29,166 bases of DNA from Candidatus Melainabacteria bacterium (GTDB taxonomy: Bacteria > Cyanobacteriota > Vampirovibrionia > Vampirovibrionales > JAJTHC01), in assembly GCA_026389055.1 (NCBI GenBank), contig JAPLIO010000182.1:1-29166 (forward strand), written 5' to 3'. The position numbers were made by a program, and so were the translations under genes. Positions 1 to 8,485 of the stretch are shown in pieces; the first letter of the stretch is position 1, and each line of letters begins with the position of its first letter. Below the pieces are notes generated by a model. That model saw only the letters and a list, made by a program, of their open reading frames with translations, was not told the DNA's origin and made no database searches.

Positions 1-99
1 GCTTTCAAAGAGTTGCCATGGTAGGGTGGCATTCATTTCTTCTAGGAATTTGTTTGTGGGGGTGGCTTGTTGAATTTGGATGTCAGCGAAAGTAGTCAT
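1..99 (-). CDS. IS5-like transposase, N-terminal fragment (runs off the window)
   Basis: Only the first 33 codons are present; the gene continues beyond base 1. The peptide starts MTTFADIQIQQ and contains FLEEMNATLPW. This matches the usual opening of IS5/IS4-type DDE transposases (an F-A-D start, then FLEEMN...PW just before the DNA-binding region). The start ATG at 99-97 follows an AGGA ribosome site in AGGATACCTCC at 113-103. It is divergent from rpmG. I could not find a convincing terminal inverted repeat between base 100 and rpmG, so the element edge is undefined. The catalytic DDE residues lie outside the window. Confidence 0.7.
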   Translation of the reverse strand, partial: MTTFADIQIQQATPTNKFLEEMNATLPWQLFES

Positions 100-113
100 G
101 GGGGAGGTATCCT

Positions 114-318
114 AGTTGTGAACGAATCATAACGATACGTATATTTTACCCCAAACCAACCACTCTTTTTCCGTAACATCATATATATTAAAGTCGTAAC
201 CAACCTTATCAATTACTTGACACCATGCCATGCTTTTGGGAGGATAAAACCAAGGCACAACAGGGTGCTTTCTTGAAGTTGAAAAAAACTTCACCAATGT
301 TAGAAGGTTTTTGTTATA
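114..318 (+). promoter_or_regulatory. Intergenic leader between the transposase and rpmG
   Basis: This AT-rich spacer must hold the promoter of the rpmG-secE-nusG cluster and possibly the IS end. TTGACA at 217-222 is a perfect -35 box, but the best -10 candidate (GATAAA at 243-248) is 20 bp away, so the pairing is weak. A short hairpin, GAAGTT/AACTTC with a 6-nt loop, lies at 275-292. AGAAGG at 302-307 is a plausible ribosome site for rpmG. Confidence 0.3.
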
Positions 319-480
319 ATGGGTTTAAAGTCTAAGCGTAAAATAGTGATGGCGTGTTCTCAATGCCAAAGTAGAAATTACACCACGGTAAAAAATGCGG
401 TTGTGCATCCTATCCGTTTAGAATTAAAAAAGTTTTGCCCTAAATGTAGTGGTCAAACCTTACATAAAGAAACCAAATAA
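319..480 (+). CDS. rpmG: 50S ribosomal protein L33
   Basis: Small basic protein of 53 residues, a component of the large ribosomal subunit near the E site. The sequence opens MGLKSKRKIVMACSQC and has two Cys pairs (CSQC near residue 12 and CPKC near residue 42). It is therefore the zinc-ribbon form of L33 rather than the Cys-less form. The length is normal for the family. ATG at 319 is preceded by AGAAGG; a start at the internal ATG would leave almost nothing ahead of the first Cys pair, so 319 is preferred. It begins the conserved order rpmG, tRNA-Trp, secE, nusG. Confidence 0.93.
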   Translation: MGLKSKRKIVMACSQCQSRNYTTVKNAVVHPIRLELKKFCPKCSGQTLHKETK

Positions 481-513
481 CACAATACCTACTAGCCGTT
501 AAATACCTGTTTT

Positions 514-586
514 GCGTCCTTAGTTCAGTTGGTAGAACGTCGGTCTCCAAAACCGGATGTCGTGGGTTCAAGTCCTACAGGGCGCG
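514..586 (+). tRNA. trnW: tRNA-Trp (anticodon CCA)
   Basis: A full cloverleaf can be drawn. The acceptor stem is GCGTCCT with AGGGCGC (one G-T pair) and discriminator G. The D stem is GTTC/GAAC. The anticodon stem is TCGGT/ACCGG around loop CTCCAAA, which puts CCA at positions 34-36. The T stem is GTGGG/CCTAC around TTCAAGT. CCA is not encoded. Its place between rpmG and secE is the common bacterial arrangement. Confidence 0.96.
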
Positions 587-659
587 ATTTTTTAAGTTTT
601 CCTATTGGTTTGTTGTTGTTTTATTGGGTTTGCCGTTAAAGAAAGTTTTTATAATTCCT

Positions 660-929
660 ATGTCTACCCTTACCACCCCAAATGCAACCGCCTCGCCTGG
701 CAACAATAAAGCAGGGGGTGTGCTGGCTTCTGATGAAGCAGGGCTTGCTTGGTTTAAAGGCATTGGGTTAGAATGGGGCAAAATTACTTGGCCCACCAGA
801 ATGCAACTATTTACTTATGTGATAGTGGTGCTGCTAATGACGGGTGTCATGACACTATTTATATGGTTAATTGATACGGCTTTTCGGTGGGGCATACACC
901 TTATTACGCCAGATAAAGCAGGCTTGTAA
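660..929 (+). CDS. secE: Preprotein translocase subunit SecE
   Basis: About 89 residues, single-spanning subunit of the SecYEG channel in the inner membrane; it clamps SecY. The conserved amphipathic motif is visible (WGKITWPTRMQLFTY, residues near 40-55). One transmembrane helix follows (VIVVLLMTGVMTLFIWLI). The N-terminal 30 residues are Thr/Asn/Gly-rich and not conserved in the family. I chose ATG at 660; an in-frame TTG at 624 would add 12 residues. It lies upstream of nusG as in most bacteria. Confidence 0.9.
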   Translation: MSTLTTPNATASPGNNKAGGVLASDEAGLAWFKGIGLEWGKITWPTRMQLFTYVIVVLLMTGVMTLFIWLIDTAFRWGIHLITPDKAGL

Positions 930-992
930 TTCGTTAATTCCAAACGACAATTAAATTCTTTTTTTACTATTTTTTTATAAGGTTTATACATA

Positions 993-1778
993 ATGATGAT
1001 GATGTTAATGGCAAGCGATGCGGGTAATAACGACGTTATTTCCTTTGAAAATGAACATATTATTGAGCTTGGGGCCGATGGTAGCGAACCAGAAAAAAAG
1101 ACGCCTGCCAAAAAAGCCAAAATTAAAACCGCCAAAGCCGCTAAGGAAGAGGCTCCTTCTGCACCTATTTATCAAGCAGAAGCCATGCCACAAAGCACCA
1201 GCGTTGTTGAGGGTATTTCTGAAGTAGCCACATCTTCAGCCCCTAAAAAACGCAAATGGTATATTATTCATACCTATTCTGGGCATGAAAACAAGGTTAA
1301 AATTAACCTTGAACGTCGGATTGAAACGATGGATATGGGGCATAAAATCTTCCGTATCGAAGTGCCTCAAACGCCTGTTACTACTATTAAAGATGGTAAA
1401 CGGGTTGAAAAAGATGAGCATTTGTTCCCCGGCTATGTGCTGGTTGAAATGTTGATGGAAGACGATTCTTGGTATTGCGTGCGTTACACCCCCGGTGTTA
1501 CCAAGTTTGTTGGCGGTGAAAAGAAGCCCATTCCAGCACGGGAATCTGAAATCAAACGGATTCTGATGGGCAATAAACAAACCACCACGGCTAAAATCCA
1601 AATTGATTTAAAAGCGGGCGATACGGTTCAAATTATTTCAGGGCCTTTCTCGGATTTTACGGGTACCGTTACCGAAGTGCAGCCTGATAAAGAAAAATTA
1701 CGGGCAACGGTTTCCATCTTTGGGCGTGAAACCCCTGTTGAATTGGTCTTTAGTCAAGTTCAGAAAAAAAATAACTAA
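993..1778 (+). CDS. nusG: Transcription termination/antitermination factor NusG
   Basis: NusG binds RNA polymerase and links it to Rho or to ribosomal protein S10. The NGN domain starts near residue 87 (RKWYIIHTYSGHENK) and includes FPGYVLVEM and PGVTKFVGG. The KOW domain is near residues 205-258 (KAGDTVQIISGPFSDFTG). At 261 residues it is about 80 longer than usual. The extra N-terminus is acidic at first, then Lys/Ala/Pro-rich (KKTPAKKAKIKTAKAAK) and looks disordered. The gene starts with four tandem ATG codons (993-1004) followed by TTA ATG, so the exact initiator is uncertain. The usual downstream rplK/rplA genes are absent; an ArsC/Spx-fold gene follows after 20 bp. Confidence 0.93.
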   Translation: MMMMLMASDAGNNDVISFENEHIIELGADGSEPEKKTPAKKAKIKTAKAAKEEAPSAPIYQAEAMPQSTSVVEGISEVATSSAPKKRKWYIIHTYSGHENKVKINLERRIETMDMGHKIFRIEVPQTPVTTIKDGKRVEKDEHLFPGYVLVEMLMEDDSWYCVRYTPGVTKFVGGEKKPIPARESEIKRILMGNKQTTTAKIQIDLKAGDTVQIISGPFSDFTGTVTEVQPDKEKLRATVSIFGRETPVELVFSQVQKKNN

Positions 1779-1798
1779 TCGTCGGGAAATTCGTATCA

Positions 1799-2170
1799 AT
1801 GACCCTTACTGCCAAACTTTACTGGTTACCCCATTGTTCCACTTGCCAAAAAGCCAAAGCTTATTTGGAAGCCAAAGGCGTGGTGTTTACCTTGGTGCAT
1901 GATATTAAAGCAAATCCATTGCCTGAAGCCACCGTGGTTGAATTAGCAAACGGTGTTGGCGGTGCTGAAGCCTTATTTTCAAAACGAGCCATGAAATTTC
2001 GGTCATTAGCCCTGTATGAACAAACGCTTTCTTCCGCAGAGTTATTATCGCATATGGTGGCAGAATATACCTTTATTAAACGCCCTGTAGTTGTGTTTGA
2101 AGTCGATGGTACGGTGCTAGCAGGGTCTTCTTTGAAGCAATATGATGCGTATTTTTCTTCCCACGCTTAA
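1799..2170 (+). CDS. ArsC/Spx-family thioredoxin-fold protein
   Basis: 123 residues, the length of the ArsC/Spx/YffB family. The N-terminal strand-loop YWLPHCSTCQKAKAYLE carries a CxxC pair (Cys13 and Cys16), as in Spx and many ArsC-like reductases, and IKRPVVVFE is the cis-proline region typical of the fold (R-P near residue 98). Members are either arsenate reductases using glutathione or thioredoxin, or RNA-polymerase-binding redox regulators (Spx). The sequence alone does not decide. A position next to nusG rather than arsenic genes makes an arsenate role less likely, which is inference. It sits 20 bp after nusG with GGGA upstream, so probably co-transcribed. Confidence 0.8.
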   Translation: MTLTAKLYWLPHCSTCQKAKAYLEAKGVVFTLVHDIKANPLPEATVVELANGVGGAEALFSKRAMKFRSLALYEQTLSSAELLSHMVAEYTFIKRPVVVFEVDGTVLAGSSLKQYDAYFSSHA

Positions 2171-2174
2171 GGTT

Positions 2175-2252
2175 ATGTGGTATGATAAAACCAATAAGGC
2201 TTGGTTTGAGATTGATTTAACAACCAACGTGAAAGCTCCTTCAACATCATGA
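2175..2252 (+). CDS. Short 25-codon ORF coupled by ATGA to the next gene
   Basis: Reading from ATG at 2175 gives MWYDKTNKAWFEIDLTTN and seven more residues before TGA at 2250-2252. AAGG lies 5 bp before the ATG, immediately after the stop of the ArsC/Spx gene. The stop overlaps the ATG of the next gene (ATGA, 2249-2252), a standard coupling arrangement. It fills an otherwise unexplained 78-bp gap. It could be a true small protein or a leader whose translation sets initiation on the next gene. No family recognised. Confidence 0.45.
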   Translation: MWYDKTNKAWFEIDLTTNVKAPSTS

Positions 2253-2836
2253 TGATGACGATGTACAAGAAAATATTACCCTTAGTGAATCGATTTATTT
2301 ACCTGCGTCAGGGGTATTTTAATCGGTTTTATGAGGGTAAAATTTTGGAAGTAACCCCAGATACGCTAACCCTTCAAGCCTATGATGAACAAGGCAAGTT
2401 GGATTCTCAGTGGGTGATTGCTCTGCCCACCATTACTGAATTTATGACGGGTGATAGAGACCTTGATGAATTAAACATGAAGGTCAGCATGGCGAAAACA
2501 ATCGAACAGGCTGAATTAACGGAATTAGAACAATTAACCTTAACGAAACTGGATGCAGTCTCTTGCGAAGAGTCCTATCAATTAAATGGCCTGCCGAGCA
2601 CTCTTTTTTCGCCAACAGGCAGTTTTGCTGAAGCTACTTCTGGTATGAATAGCCAACTCAAAAAAACATCTGAAACAGGGGATGATCTTCCTAAAACCCC
2701 GACACTCTATGGTCATTTATCGGAAACACTTCGTTCAACGGCTTCTTATTTAGAAGAAACGCTCGGGTTTTCATCACCCCCATCTCCTTCATCTGCCACA
2801 AACACCCTGCTCGACGACGAGTTTCCACAAATTTAG
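2249..2836 (+). CDS. Uncharacterised 195-aa protein
   Basis: Not recognised. The first 75 residues look folded: a basic start (MYKKILPLVNRFIYLRQGYF), then alternating hydrophobic segments (GKILEVTPDTLTLQAYD, QWVIALPTITEF) resembling a small beta-barrel, which could be an Sm-like or SH3-like nucleic-acid or membrane adaptor (speculative). Residues 80-195 are acidic and Ser/Thr/Pro-rich, probably disordered, ending DDEFPQI. The start is three tandem ATG codons then ACG ATG. The initiator overlaps the TGA of the preceding short ORF. No transmembrane helix or signal peptide is visible. Confidence 0.7.
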   Translation: MMMTMYKKILPLVNRFIYLRQGYFNRFYEGKILEVTPDTLTLQAYDEQGKLDSQWVIALPTITEFMTGDRDLDELNMKVSMAKTIEQAELTELEQLTLTKLDAVSCEESYQLNGLPSTLFSPTGSFAEATSGMNSQLKKTSETGDDLPKTPTLYGHLSETLRSTASYLEETLGFSSPPSPSSATNTLLDDEFPQI

Positions 2837-3030
2837 CGTTTGCCAATGGTTGCTTAATAGGTAGTTTTTCCCGATTATCTTGTGATAGTCAACCCAGTGT
2901 TTGTTTTTTAGGGGGATATTGATTATTTTGCGGTGCTTATTTCATTGACCGAAAAATTGATTCTTTTGATTTCTATTTTTTAATCGTTTCTGTTAAAACG
3001 ATGTATTTCTTGTTTCTCCATCATTAAATC

Positions 3031-3050
3031 AACAACCCTTTTTGGTTGTT
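3031..3050 (+). promoter_or_regulatory. Hairpin in the SNF2 leader
   Basis: AACAACC and GGTTGTT pair perfectly (7 bp, 6-nt loop CTTTTT), 24 nt before the SNF2 start. No T-run follows, so a leader structure affecting translation is more likely than a terminator. The rest of the 237-bp gap (2837-3073) is AT-rich with no clear promoter. Confidence 0.35.
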
Positions 3051-3073
3051 ATTGTTGAAAGTTGTTCCACCTA

Positions 3074-6000
3074 ATGGTTAATCCTTCCAGTTCTAGTACT
3101 ACAACTCCTACAGGGCCCTCCCAAACCACACGTTCCGCTTCTTCTCAAGCTTCAAACCCTACCAAAAACCAGTCGGCACCTAGTGCTAATCGGTCTCGTC
3201 CTCCTGCCAATAAAAGCAGGAATAGGCGTCCCAATCAAGGGCAAGCAGGGGGAAATCCATCAGCACCCACAGGAACGGGCAGACGACCAAATAATGCCTC
3301 GTCATCCTCCTCATCCCAGCAAATGCCCCTCAACGCCAACGGATTAACCCCAGCCAGAGAAGGCAGACCGCCCGCCAAAAATTCGAATCGTAATAACCCG
3401 AACAATCGAAAAAAATCGACCAACGCTAATCAATCAAGTTATGGTGGTAATGCCAATAGTGGCTATTTTAATGGCAATAACAACTCTTCTAACAATAACA
3501 ACCGACCCAAATCCACCCCGCCAAAAAACAAGAAACCCAAACCAACCGTCATTGCTCCGCCTGTTAGAGCCGTACCCGAAGGCGAAGTGATTGAACAGTT
3601 TAACTTCAGCCTAATTAAACGCATTGCTAACGATGGCAATTGGCGGAGGGGCTATGAATACCACTTACAACGCCAAGTAAGAGTGGTGGAATTAACCCCC
3701 ACGGGGGTGGTAGCCAAAGTTAAAGGACGCTACAAAGATTTTTATAACACGCAACTACATTTTTCGGTAGATAACGTGGTACCTTCTTGCGATTGCCCGA
3801 TTGAAGACCCTTGGTGCAAACACGCCGTAGCCGTAGCTTTAAGCACCGTTGAACAGCAATTATGGGAAGCCTTTTGGGGCTTGCCTGAAGATGAAGACGT
3901 ACCCCAACGCCCTGAACAATTGACGGGTCGGTTTCAGTTTCAATTGTTTTGGCCTGAAGGCAATCATCCTGCCAAGGGGCTTGAAATTCGAGCGATTGAT
4001 AGAGCTAAAGACGTACTGGTTACTTCGCCTGAACGGATGTTGAAGCAGGTCATCACCCAATGGAATGCCGTTTCTGCGGGGCAAGAAATGCCTCGGGCTT
4101 TGAAATTGGAATTGGGCATTTTTCAGTTTCTGTTGCAAAAGGGCGGAAAACCATCGCACAGAGGGCAAGGCTGGTGGTTTATTCCGCTAACCATGGTAAA
4201 TGATGCCTTTAACCTGCTACGCCAACTGGAAGATTTATCCACGCCCGAAGGGCATTGTTTGGCATTTTCCCCCACCCCGTTAAAGCTGGAAATGCAGGTC
4301 AATGTTACCCCTACAGGCACAGTTCAAGGGGCTATGCACTGGGTTACTTATTTGCCTGATGAGCATAAAAAAGAGGTGTTACCTATCGGTAGTGGGGTAG
4401 CGGGGTTGATTACTGAACCTTCGCAGGCCGTGGTAACGCCCCCGAAAGTGTTAGAAGAATTACCGCTTGAAGAGCTCACCTATTTAGGACAAAACTTGCC
4501 TTGGGCATTGCGAAATCAACGCATTTATCCGCTTAGTTTACCATTGGCGAAACTACCGCCTAACTTACCGCATCGCACCTTTTTTGAATATAACGGGGCG
4601 GAATCTGGGCGGTTTGTGTTTGAACAGTTGCCCGTTTTACGCACCATGCTAACCGTTAACGATGCCAACTTACAGCGTCAACTTAAAGAACAAGCCGTTG
4701 CCCCTGTTCCCTTACTTCAGGTAGATTTAATTGATGAAAGTGCCTTGCGTCTTCGGTTTACCTTGCAGTTTCAGTATGAAAAAACCAAGGTGGCGTTTAC
4801 CAAAAGTACTCGGGGCGAAAGCCAGTATATTACGGTTATCAACAAGAAAAAAGACAAAGTTTATTGGTTGCAACGCCAAGTGGCCTTAGAACAACAGGCG
4901 TTTGATACGCTGGTAGATGGGGGGCTTATTACCCCTACCCAAGGCGGTGCCTTATCCGCTGAAGGGGATGATGCCGTTGAAGTGTTCAATTTGTTATTGC
5001 CGAAGTTGGAACAAGCGGGCTGGCAACTATCCAAAAATAATGAAGCGGGAATGGCCATTCTGCAACTTTGTCCGCATCCGCTGGAAATTGTGGCTCGGTT
5101 AGAATTTGATGAATCGGTTACGCACTTTAACTTGCTAATGTCTGCCCAGCTGGGTAATAAACTAATGACCATTGGCGATGTGCAACAGCATTTATTGCAG
5201 GGTAAAAAATTCTTCTACATGGGTAAATTGGGCTTTGTGGAAGTGCCGCTTCACACCTTGCTTTCGTTTAACCGAACCATTCAAGCCTTTGATGCCGAAG
5301 ATTTGGGGACAGATAGATATAGAATCCCCACTTATAAGGCAGGCTTAATTGCTGAATTAGAAGAGATGGGTATTCGGCTGGATATGAGCAAAAAATTCCG
5401 CCAGTTTTGGGATGTATTGGCGGAAGGTAAACCGATGGAAGAATTGAAAGTGCCAGTTTCGGTTCAAGCCGAACTTCGCCCTTATCAAGAACGAGGCTTC
5501 CAGTGGTTGTGGTTCTTGTATTCTTATGGCCTCAACGGTATTTTGGCGGATGACATGGGTTTAGGCAAAACCCTACAGGCGTTAGTGGCTATTCAACAAG
5601 CCAAAGAAAAAGATGGAGCCTTCCCTTCGCTAATTGTTTGCCCAACCACGTTGGTGTTTAACTGGATGAATGAAATTGCCCGCTTTACGCCCAATTTGAA
5701 AACAGTCAACCTAACGGGCAACGATAGATTTGAGCTTTACCCAACGTTGAAAGATGCTGATATTGTTGTTACTTCTTATGCTATTTTACGGCGTGATATT
5801 AATGCTATTAAGGATTACCCTTTCCGTTTTGCTATTTTAGACGAATCTCAACATATTAAGAATGCCCAAGCACAAACGGCTATTGCGGCAAAGCAATTGC
5901 AATCGCAACACCGTATTGCTCTTTCGGGTACGCCTATTGAAAACCGCTTGGCGGAATTATGGTCTATTTTTGATTTCTTGATGCCAGACTTTTTGGAAAC

Positions 6001-6868
6001 GTTTGAAGATTTCCGTCGTCGGTTTATTCAGCCCATTGAAGAGCGGGGCAACCGCGATGCGGAACGTCGATTAAAAAAACAGGTGTTTCCGTTTATTTTG
6101 CGACGGATGAAACGCGATGTATTGAAAGATTTACCGCCGAAAATGGAGCAAGTGCTTTACTGTGATATGACGGATAATCAACGCCAGCTGTACTTGGATA
6201 TTTTGGAAAAAGCTCGGGAAGAATTGATGGAAGAAGCCATTCAAAAAGGTGGTAAACTCAACCAGCAACACGTTTTCTCTGCGTTAACTCGGTTGCGGCA
6301 GTTGGTCAACCATACCAGCCTGCTTAGTAGCGATTTAAACGGCGGTCTGCATGAATCTGGCAAGTTTGAAGCCCTGAAAGAATTGTTGACTTCGGCTATT
6401 GCCAATGGGCATCGTATTTTGTTGTTTTCGCAATTTGTTGAAATGTTGAAAATTGTCAAACAGTGGTTTGTGGCTCAAGGCATTAAATTTGAAATGCTCA
6501 CGGGGCAAACGACGGATAGACAAGGTGCCGTGGAACGCTTTAATACGGATGAGTCGATTTCGGTTTTTCTGGTTAGTTTAAAGGCAGGCGGTACGGGCTT
6601 GAACTTGACTGGGGCAGATTGTGTTATTCATTATGACCCGTGGTGGAACCCTGCTGCGGAAGACCAAGCCACCGATAGGGTTCACCGTATTGGGCAAACC
6701 AAGAGTGTGTTTGTTTATAGGCTGATTGCTCGAGGTTCGATTGAAGAAAAAATTATGAAGCTAAAAGCCCGTAAACGGAGTTTGGTGGATAGTATTATTT
6801 CTGCGGATAGAACCATTGAAAAGAAGCTTTCCATTTCGGATTTGAAAGACATTCTTTCAATCGATTAA
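3074..6868 (+). CDS. SWIM zinc-finger SNF2-family helicase/ATPase
   Basis: About 1264 residues. A low-complexity N-terminus rich in Ser, Asn and Pro (residues 1-165) precedes a SWIM zinc finger (C239-x-C241-x6-C248-x-H250, CDCPIEDPWCKH). A middle region of unclear fold follows, then a complete SNF2 motor: Walker A DDMGLGKT at 826-833, Walker B DESQ at 923-926, SGTPIENRLAELWSI, and helicase motif VI RVHRIGQ at 1202-1208. Bacterial SWIM-SNF2 proteins are dsDNA translocases; their targets are poorly known. Walker B is DESQ where DEAQ is commoner. I start at ATG 3074; an in-frame TTG at 3062 would add four residues. TTGAAAG/CTTTCAA forms a hairpin at 6842-6860 inside the last codons. Confidence 0.92.
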   Translation: MVNPSSSSTTTPTGPSQTTRSASSQASNPTKNQSAPSANRSRPPANKSRNRRPNQGQAGGNPSAPTGTGRRPNNASSSSSSQQMPLNANGLTPAREGRPPAKNSNRNNPNNRKKSTNANQSSYGGNANSGYFNGNNNSSNNNNRPKSTPPKNKKPKPTVIAPPVRAVPEGEVIEQFNFSLIKRIANDGNWRRGYEYHLQRQVRVVELTPTGVVAKVKGRYKDFYNTQLHFSVDNVVPSCDCPIEDPWCKHAVAVALSTVEQQLWEAFWGLPEDEDVPQRPEQLTGRFQFQLFWPEGNHPAKGLEIRAIDRAKDVLVTSPERMLKQVITQWNAVSAGQEMPRALKLELGIFQFLLQKGGKPSHRGQGWWFIPLTMVNDAFNLLRQLEDLSTPEGHCLAFSPTPLKLEMQVNVTPTGTVQGAMHWVTYLPDEHKKEVLPIGSGVAGLITEPSQAVVTPPKVLEELPLEELTYLGQNLPWALRNQRIYPLSLPLAKLPPNLPHRTFFEYNGAESGRFVFEQLPVLRTMLTVNDANLQRQLKEQAVAPVPLLQVDLIDESALRLRFTLQFQYEKTKVAFTKSTRGESQYITVINKKKDKVYWLQRQVALEQQAFDTLVDGGLITPTQGGALSAEGDDAVEVFNLLLPKLEQAGWQLSKNNEAGMAILQLCPHPLEIVARLEFDESVTHFNLLMSAQLGNKLMTIGDVQQHLLQGKKFFYMGKLGFVEVPLHTLLSFNRTIQAFDAEDLGTDRYRIPTYKAGLIAELEEMGIRLDMSKKFRQFWDVLAEGKPMEELKVPVSVQAELRPYQERGFQWLWFLYSYGLNGILADDMGLGKTLQALVAIQQAKEKDGAFPSLIVCPTTLVFNWMNEIARFTPNLKTVNLTGNDRFELYPTLKDADIVVTSYAILRRDINAIKDYPFRFAILDESQHIKNAQAQTAIAAKQLQSQHRIALSGTPIENRLAELWSIFDFLMPDFLETFEDFRRRFIQPIEERGNRDAERRLKKQVFPFILRRMKRDVLKDLPPKMEQVLYCDMTDNQRQLYLDILEKAREELMEEAIQKGGKLNQQHVFSALTRLRQLVNHTSLLSSDLNGGLHESGKFEALKELLTSAIANGHRILLFSQFVEMLKIVKQWFVAQGIKFEMLTGQTTDRQGAVERFNTDESISVFLVSLKAGGTGLNLTGADCVIHYDPWWNPAAEDQATDRVHRIGQTKSVFVYRLIARGSIEEKIMKLKARKRSLVDSIISADRTIEKKLSISDLKDILSID

Positions 6869-6884
6869 CCCGCTTGAATCCGCC

Positions 6885-6915
6885 CAAGGTTTTTCTTGCC
6901 TTGTTATTACTTTTT
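6885..6915 (+). terminator. Weak terminator candidate after the SNF2 gene
   Basis: CAAGG (6885-6889) pairs with CCTTG (6899-6903) around a 9-nt loop, followed by TTATTACTTTTT. The stem is only 5 bp, so termination would be partial at best. Confidence 0.3.
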
Positions 6916-6971
6916 AACCATAATAAGGGGTATATTATCATTTTTGTACCATTTACTGGAGATTAACCCCC

Positions 6972-8450
6972 TTGCCTCCCGCAGATTTACCCTCTTTTCC
7001 AAGCAGTAGCAATTCAAAATCAACATCCTCTACTACGCCATCAGCACAGACGTTAGCCAACCTTGTTGCTAGTGCTAGTAGCAATCCAGTACCTTCCGCA
7101 CCCTCCGCTACCACTGCAGAAGCGATATCGCCCCAATCTTCTCCACCCCAAAAAGAACCAACCAAAAAAATGTTGGGCATTTTGTTAAGGGCTAGCATTT
7201 TAATGGCAGGCATTTTGGCAGCGATGCTTATTTTTCTGTATGGCTTAAGATTATTTCTTCCTGCAGATTTACGCCCCAATATGGGTCCTCTTTCGTTGGA
7301 TGGCTTACCAGGTGTGGTGCCTGATTATGTTGTGTTATTGATGGGGGTGGATTCTAATCGGCAAGCAGGGGGTGCTAAGCCCGCCAACCCTTATACGGGT
7401 TCCAGAACAGATACCATGTTTTTGGTGCGTTCCGTGCCTCAACAAAGAACGTTAAATGTTGTTTCTTTACCACGAGACACTAAAATTTATTTAAACGCTG
7501 AACAAACCAGAATTGCCAAGCTTAACGCTGCCCATTCTATTGGCGGGCCAGAACAAACGCAAGCCGTGTTGCAACGCTCCTTTGGTATACCTATTCATCG
7601 CTATATTGCCGTTGATTTTCAAGCCATTAACGCCATGGTAGATGCTTTGGGTGGTGTGGATGTTTATGTTGAAAAACGGATGCACTATAATGATTTTACC
7701 GCTAAATTATTTATTAATTTTGAAAAAGGCTGGCACCATTTAGATGGTAAACAAGCGGAAGGTTTTGTTCGGTTTCGGCATGATGCGTATGGCGATATTG
7801 GCAGAATTCGGAGGCAACAGATTTTTGTAGATGCTATGAAGCAAAAACTGGCAGACCCTTCCTTGTTGCTTCGCTTACCGCAACTGGTTCAAACCATGGA
7901 ACCTTATATCCATACCAACATGAATTTTAGTGAACTACTTTCTTTCGCTGGTTATATTAAGGGGATTGAGTCTCAACAAATTCGGTTTGCAACGCTGCCA
8001 GGGCATACGTCTGAAGGGGAGGCTTCCAGCTACTGGATTGTCAACCCTCAAGAAAGTAAAGCCTTGCTAACCCGTATGTTGTTTAACCAAATTTTACCAC
8101 CTGCTGAAGGGGAAGGCACCCAACCTGCTGTATTGCCCACCATTGGGGTGTTTTATCCGCCTGAAATGGGCATTGAACAATCTCAGCTGGAACAACAGCT
8201 TTCGCAAGCGGGTTTTAGCCCTGTTTGTTTCCGTGAAAAACGATTGGGCTTATCTCAACTGGTAGACCACTCGTTGCAGTTAACCGATGGGCAAATTCAA
8301 CGTATTCAGGGGCTAGGGTCTTACTTCGCTAAAACCAGAGTCAGCTTTGTGGCTAGAAACAGTGCCATGAACCCATTTACCTGCGGTAATGAAGATATTA
8401 CCCTTATTCTTGGGCAGGATGCGTTCCCCCACCAATCAACCACGCCGTAA
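6972..8450 (+). CDS. LytR-CpsA-Psr (LCP) family protein with LytR_C domain
   Basis: 492 residues. LCP proteins transfer undecaprenyl-linked glycopolymers to peptidoglycan or other envelope acceptors outside the membrane. Residues 1-65 are a Ser/Ala/Pro-rich cytoplasmic tail; one helix spans about 67-96 (MLGILLRASILMAGILAAML). The LCP core begins DYVVLLMGVDSN and includes RTDTMFLV (R145), SLPRDTKI (R168) and RFRHDAYGDIGRIRRQQ, the arginines that bind pyrophosphate. A C-terminal LytR_C-like region begins at IGVFYPPEMGIEQ. No ATG precedes the transmembrane helix in frame; TTG at 6972 has GGAG 11 bp upstream and is the likely start. It probably works with the surface-glycan genes further along. 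Confidence 0.9.
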   Translation: MPPADLPSFPSSSNSKSTSSTTPSAQTLANLVASASSNPVPSAPSATTAEAISPQSSPPQKEPTKKMLGILLRASILMAGILAAMLIFLYGLRLFLPADLRPNMGPLSLDGLPGVVPDYVVLLMGVDSNRQAGGAKPANPYTGSRTDTMFLVRSVPQQRTLNVVSLPRDTKIYLNAEQTRIAKLNAAHSIGGPEQTQAVLQRSFGIPIHRYIAVDFQAINAMVDALGGVDVYVEKRMHYNDFTAKLFINFEKGWHHLDGKQAEGFVRFRHDAYGDIGRIRRQQIFVDAMKQKLADPSLLLRLPQLVQTMEPYIHTNMNFSELLSFAGYIKGIESQQIRFATLPGHTSEGEASSYWIVNPQESKALLTRMLFNQILPPAEGEGTQPAVLPTIGVFYPPEMGIEQSQLEQQLSQAGFSPVCFREKRLGLSQLVDHSLQLTDGQIQRIQGLGSYFAKTRVSFVARNSAMNPFTCGNEDITLILGQDAFPHQSTTP

Positions 8451-8485
8451 TTATTCACCTGTAACTTAGTAAAGGCCTTTTTGTT

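Noticed and set aside
315..320. TATAAT as a -10 box for rpmG
   Set aside because: It overlaps the rpmG start codon at 319, so it cannot be that gene's promoter; L33 needs the residues encoded from 319.
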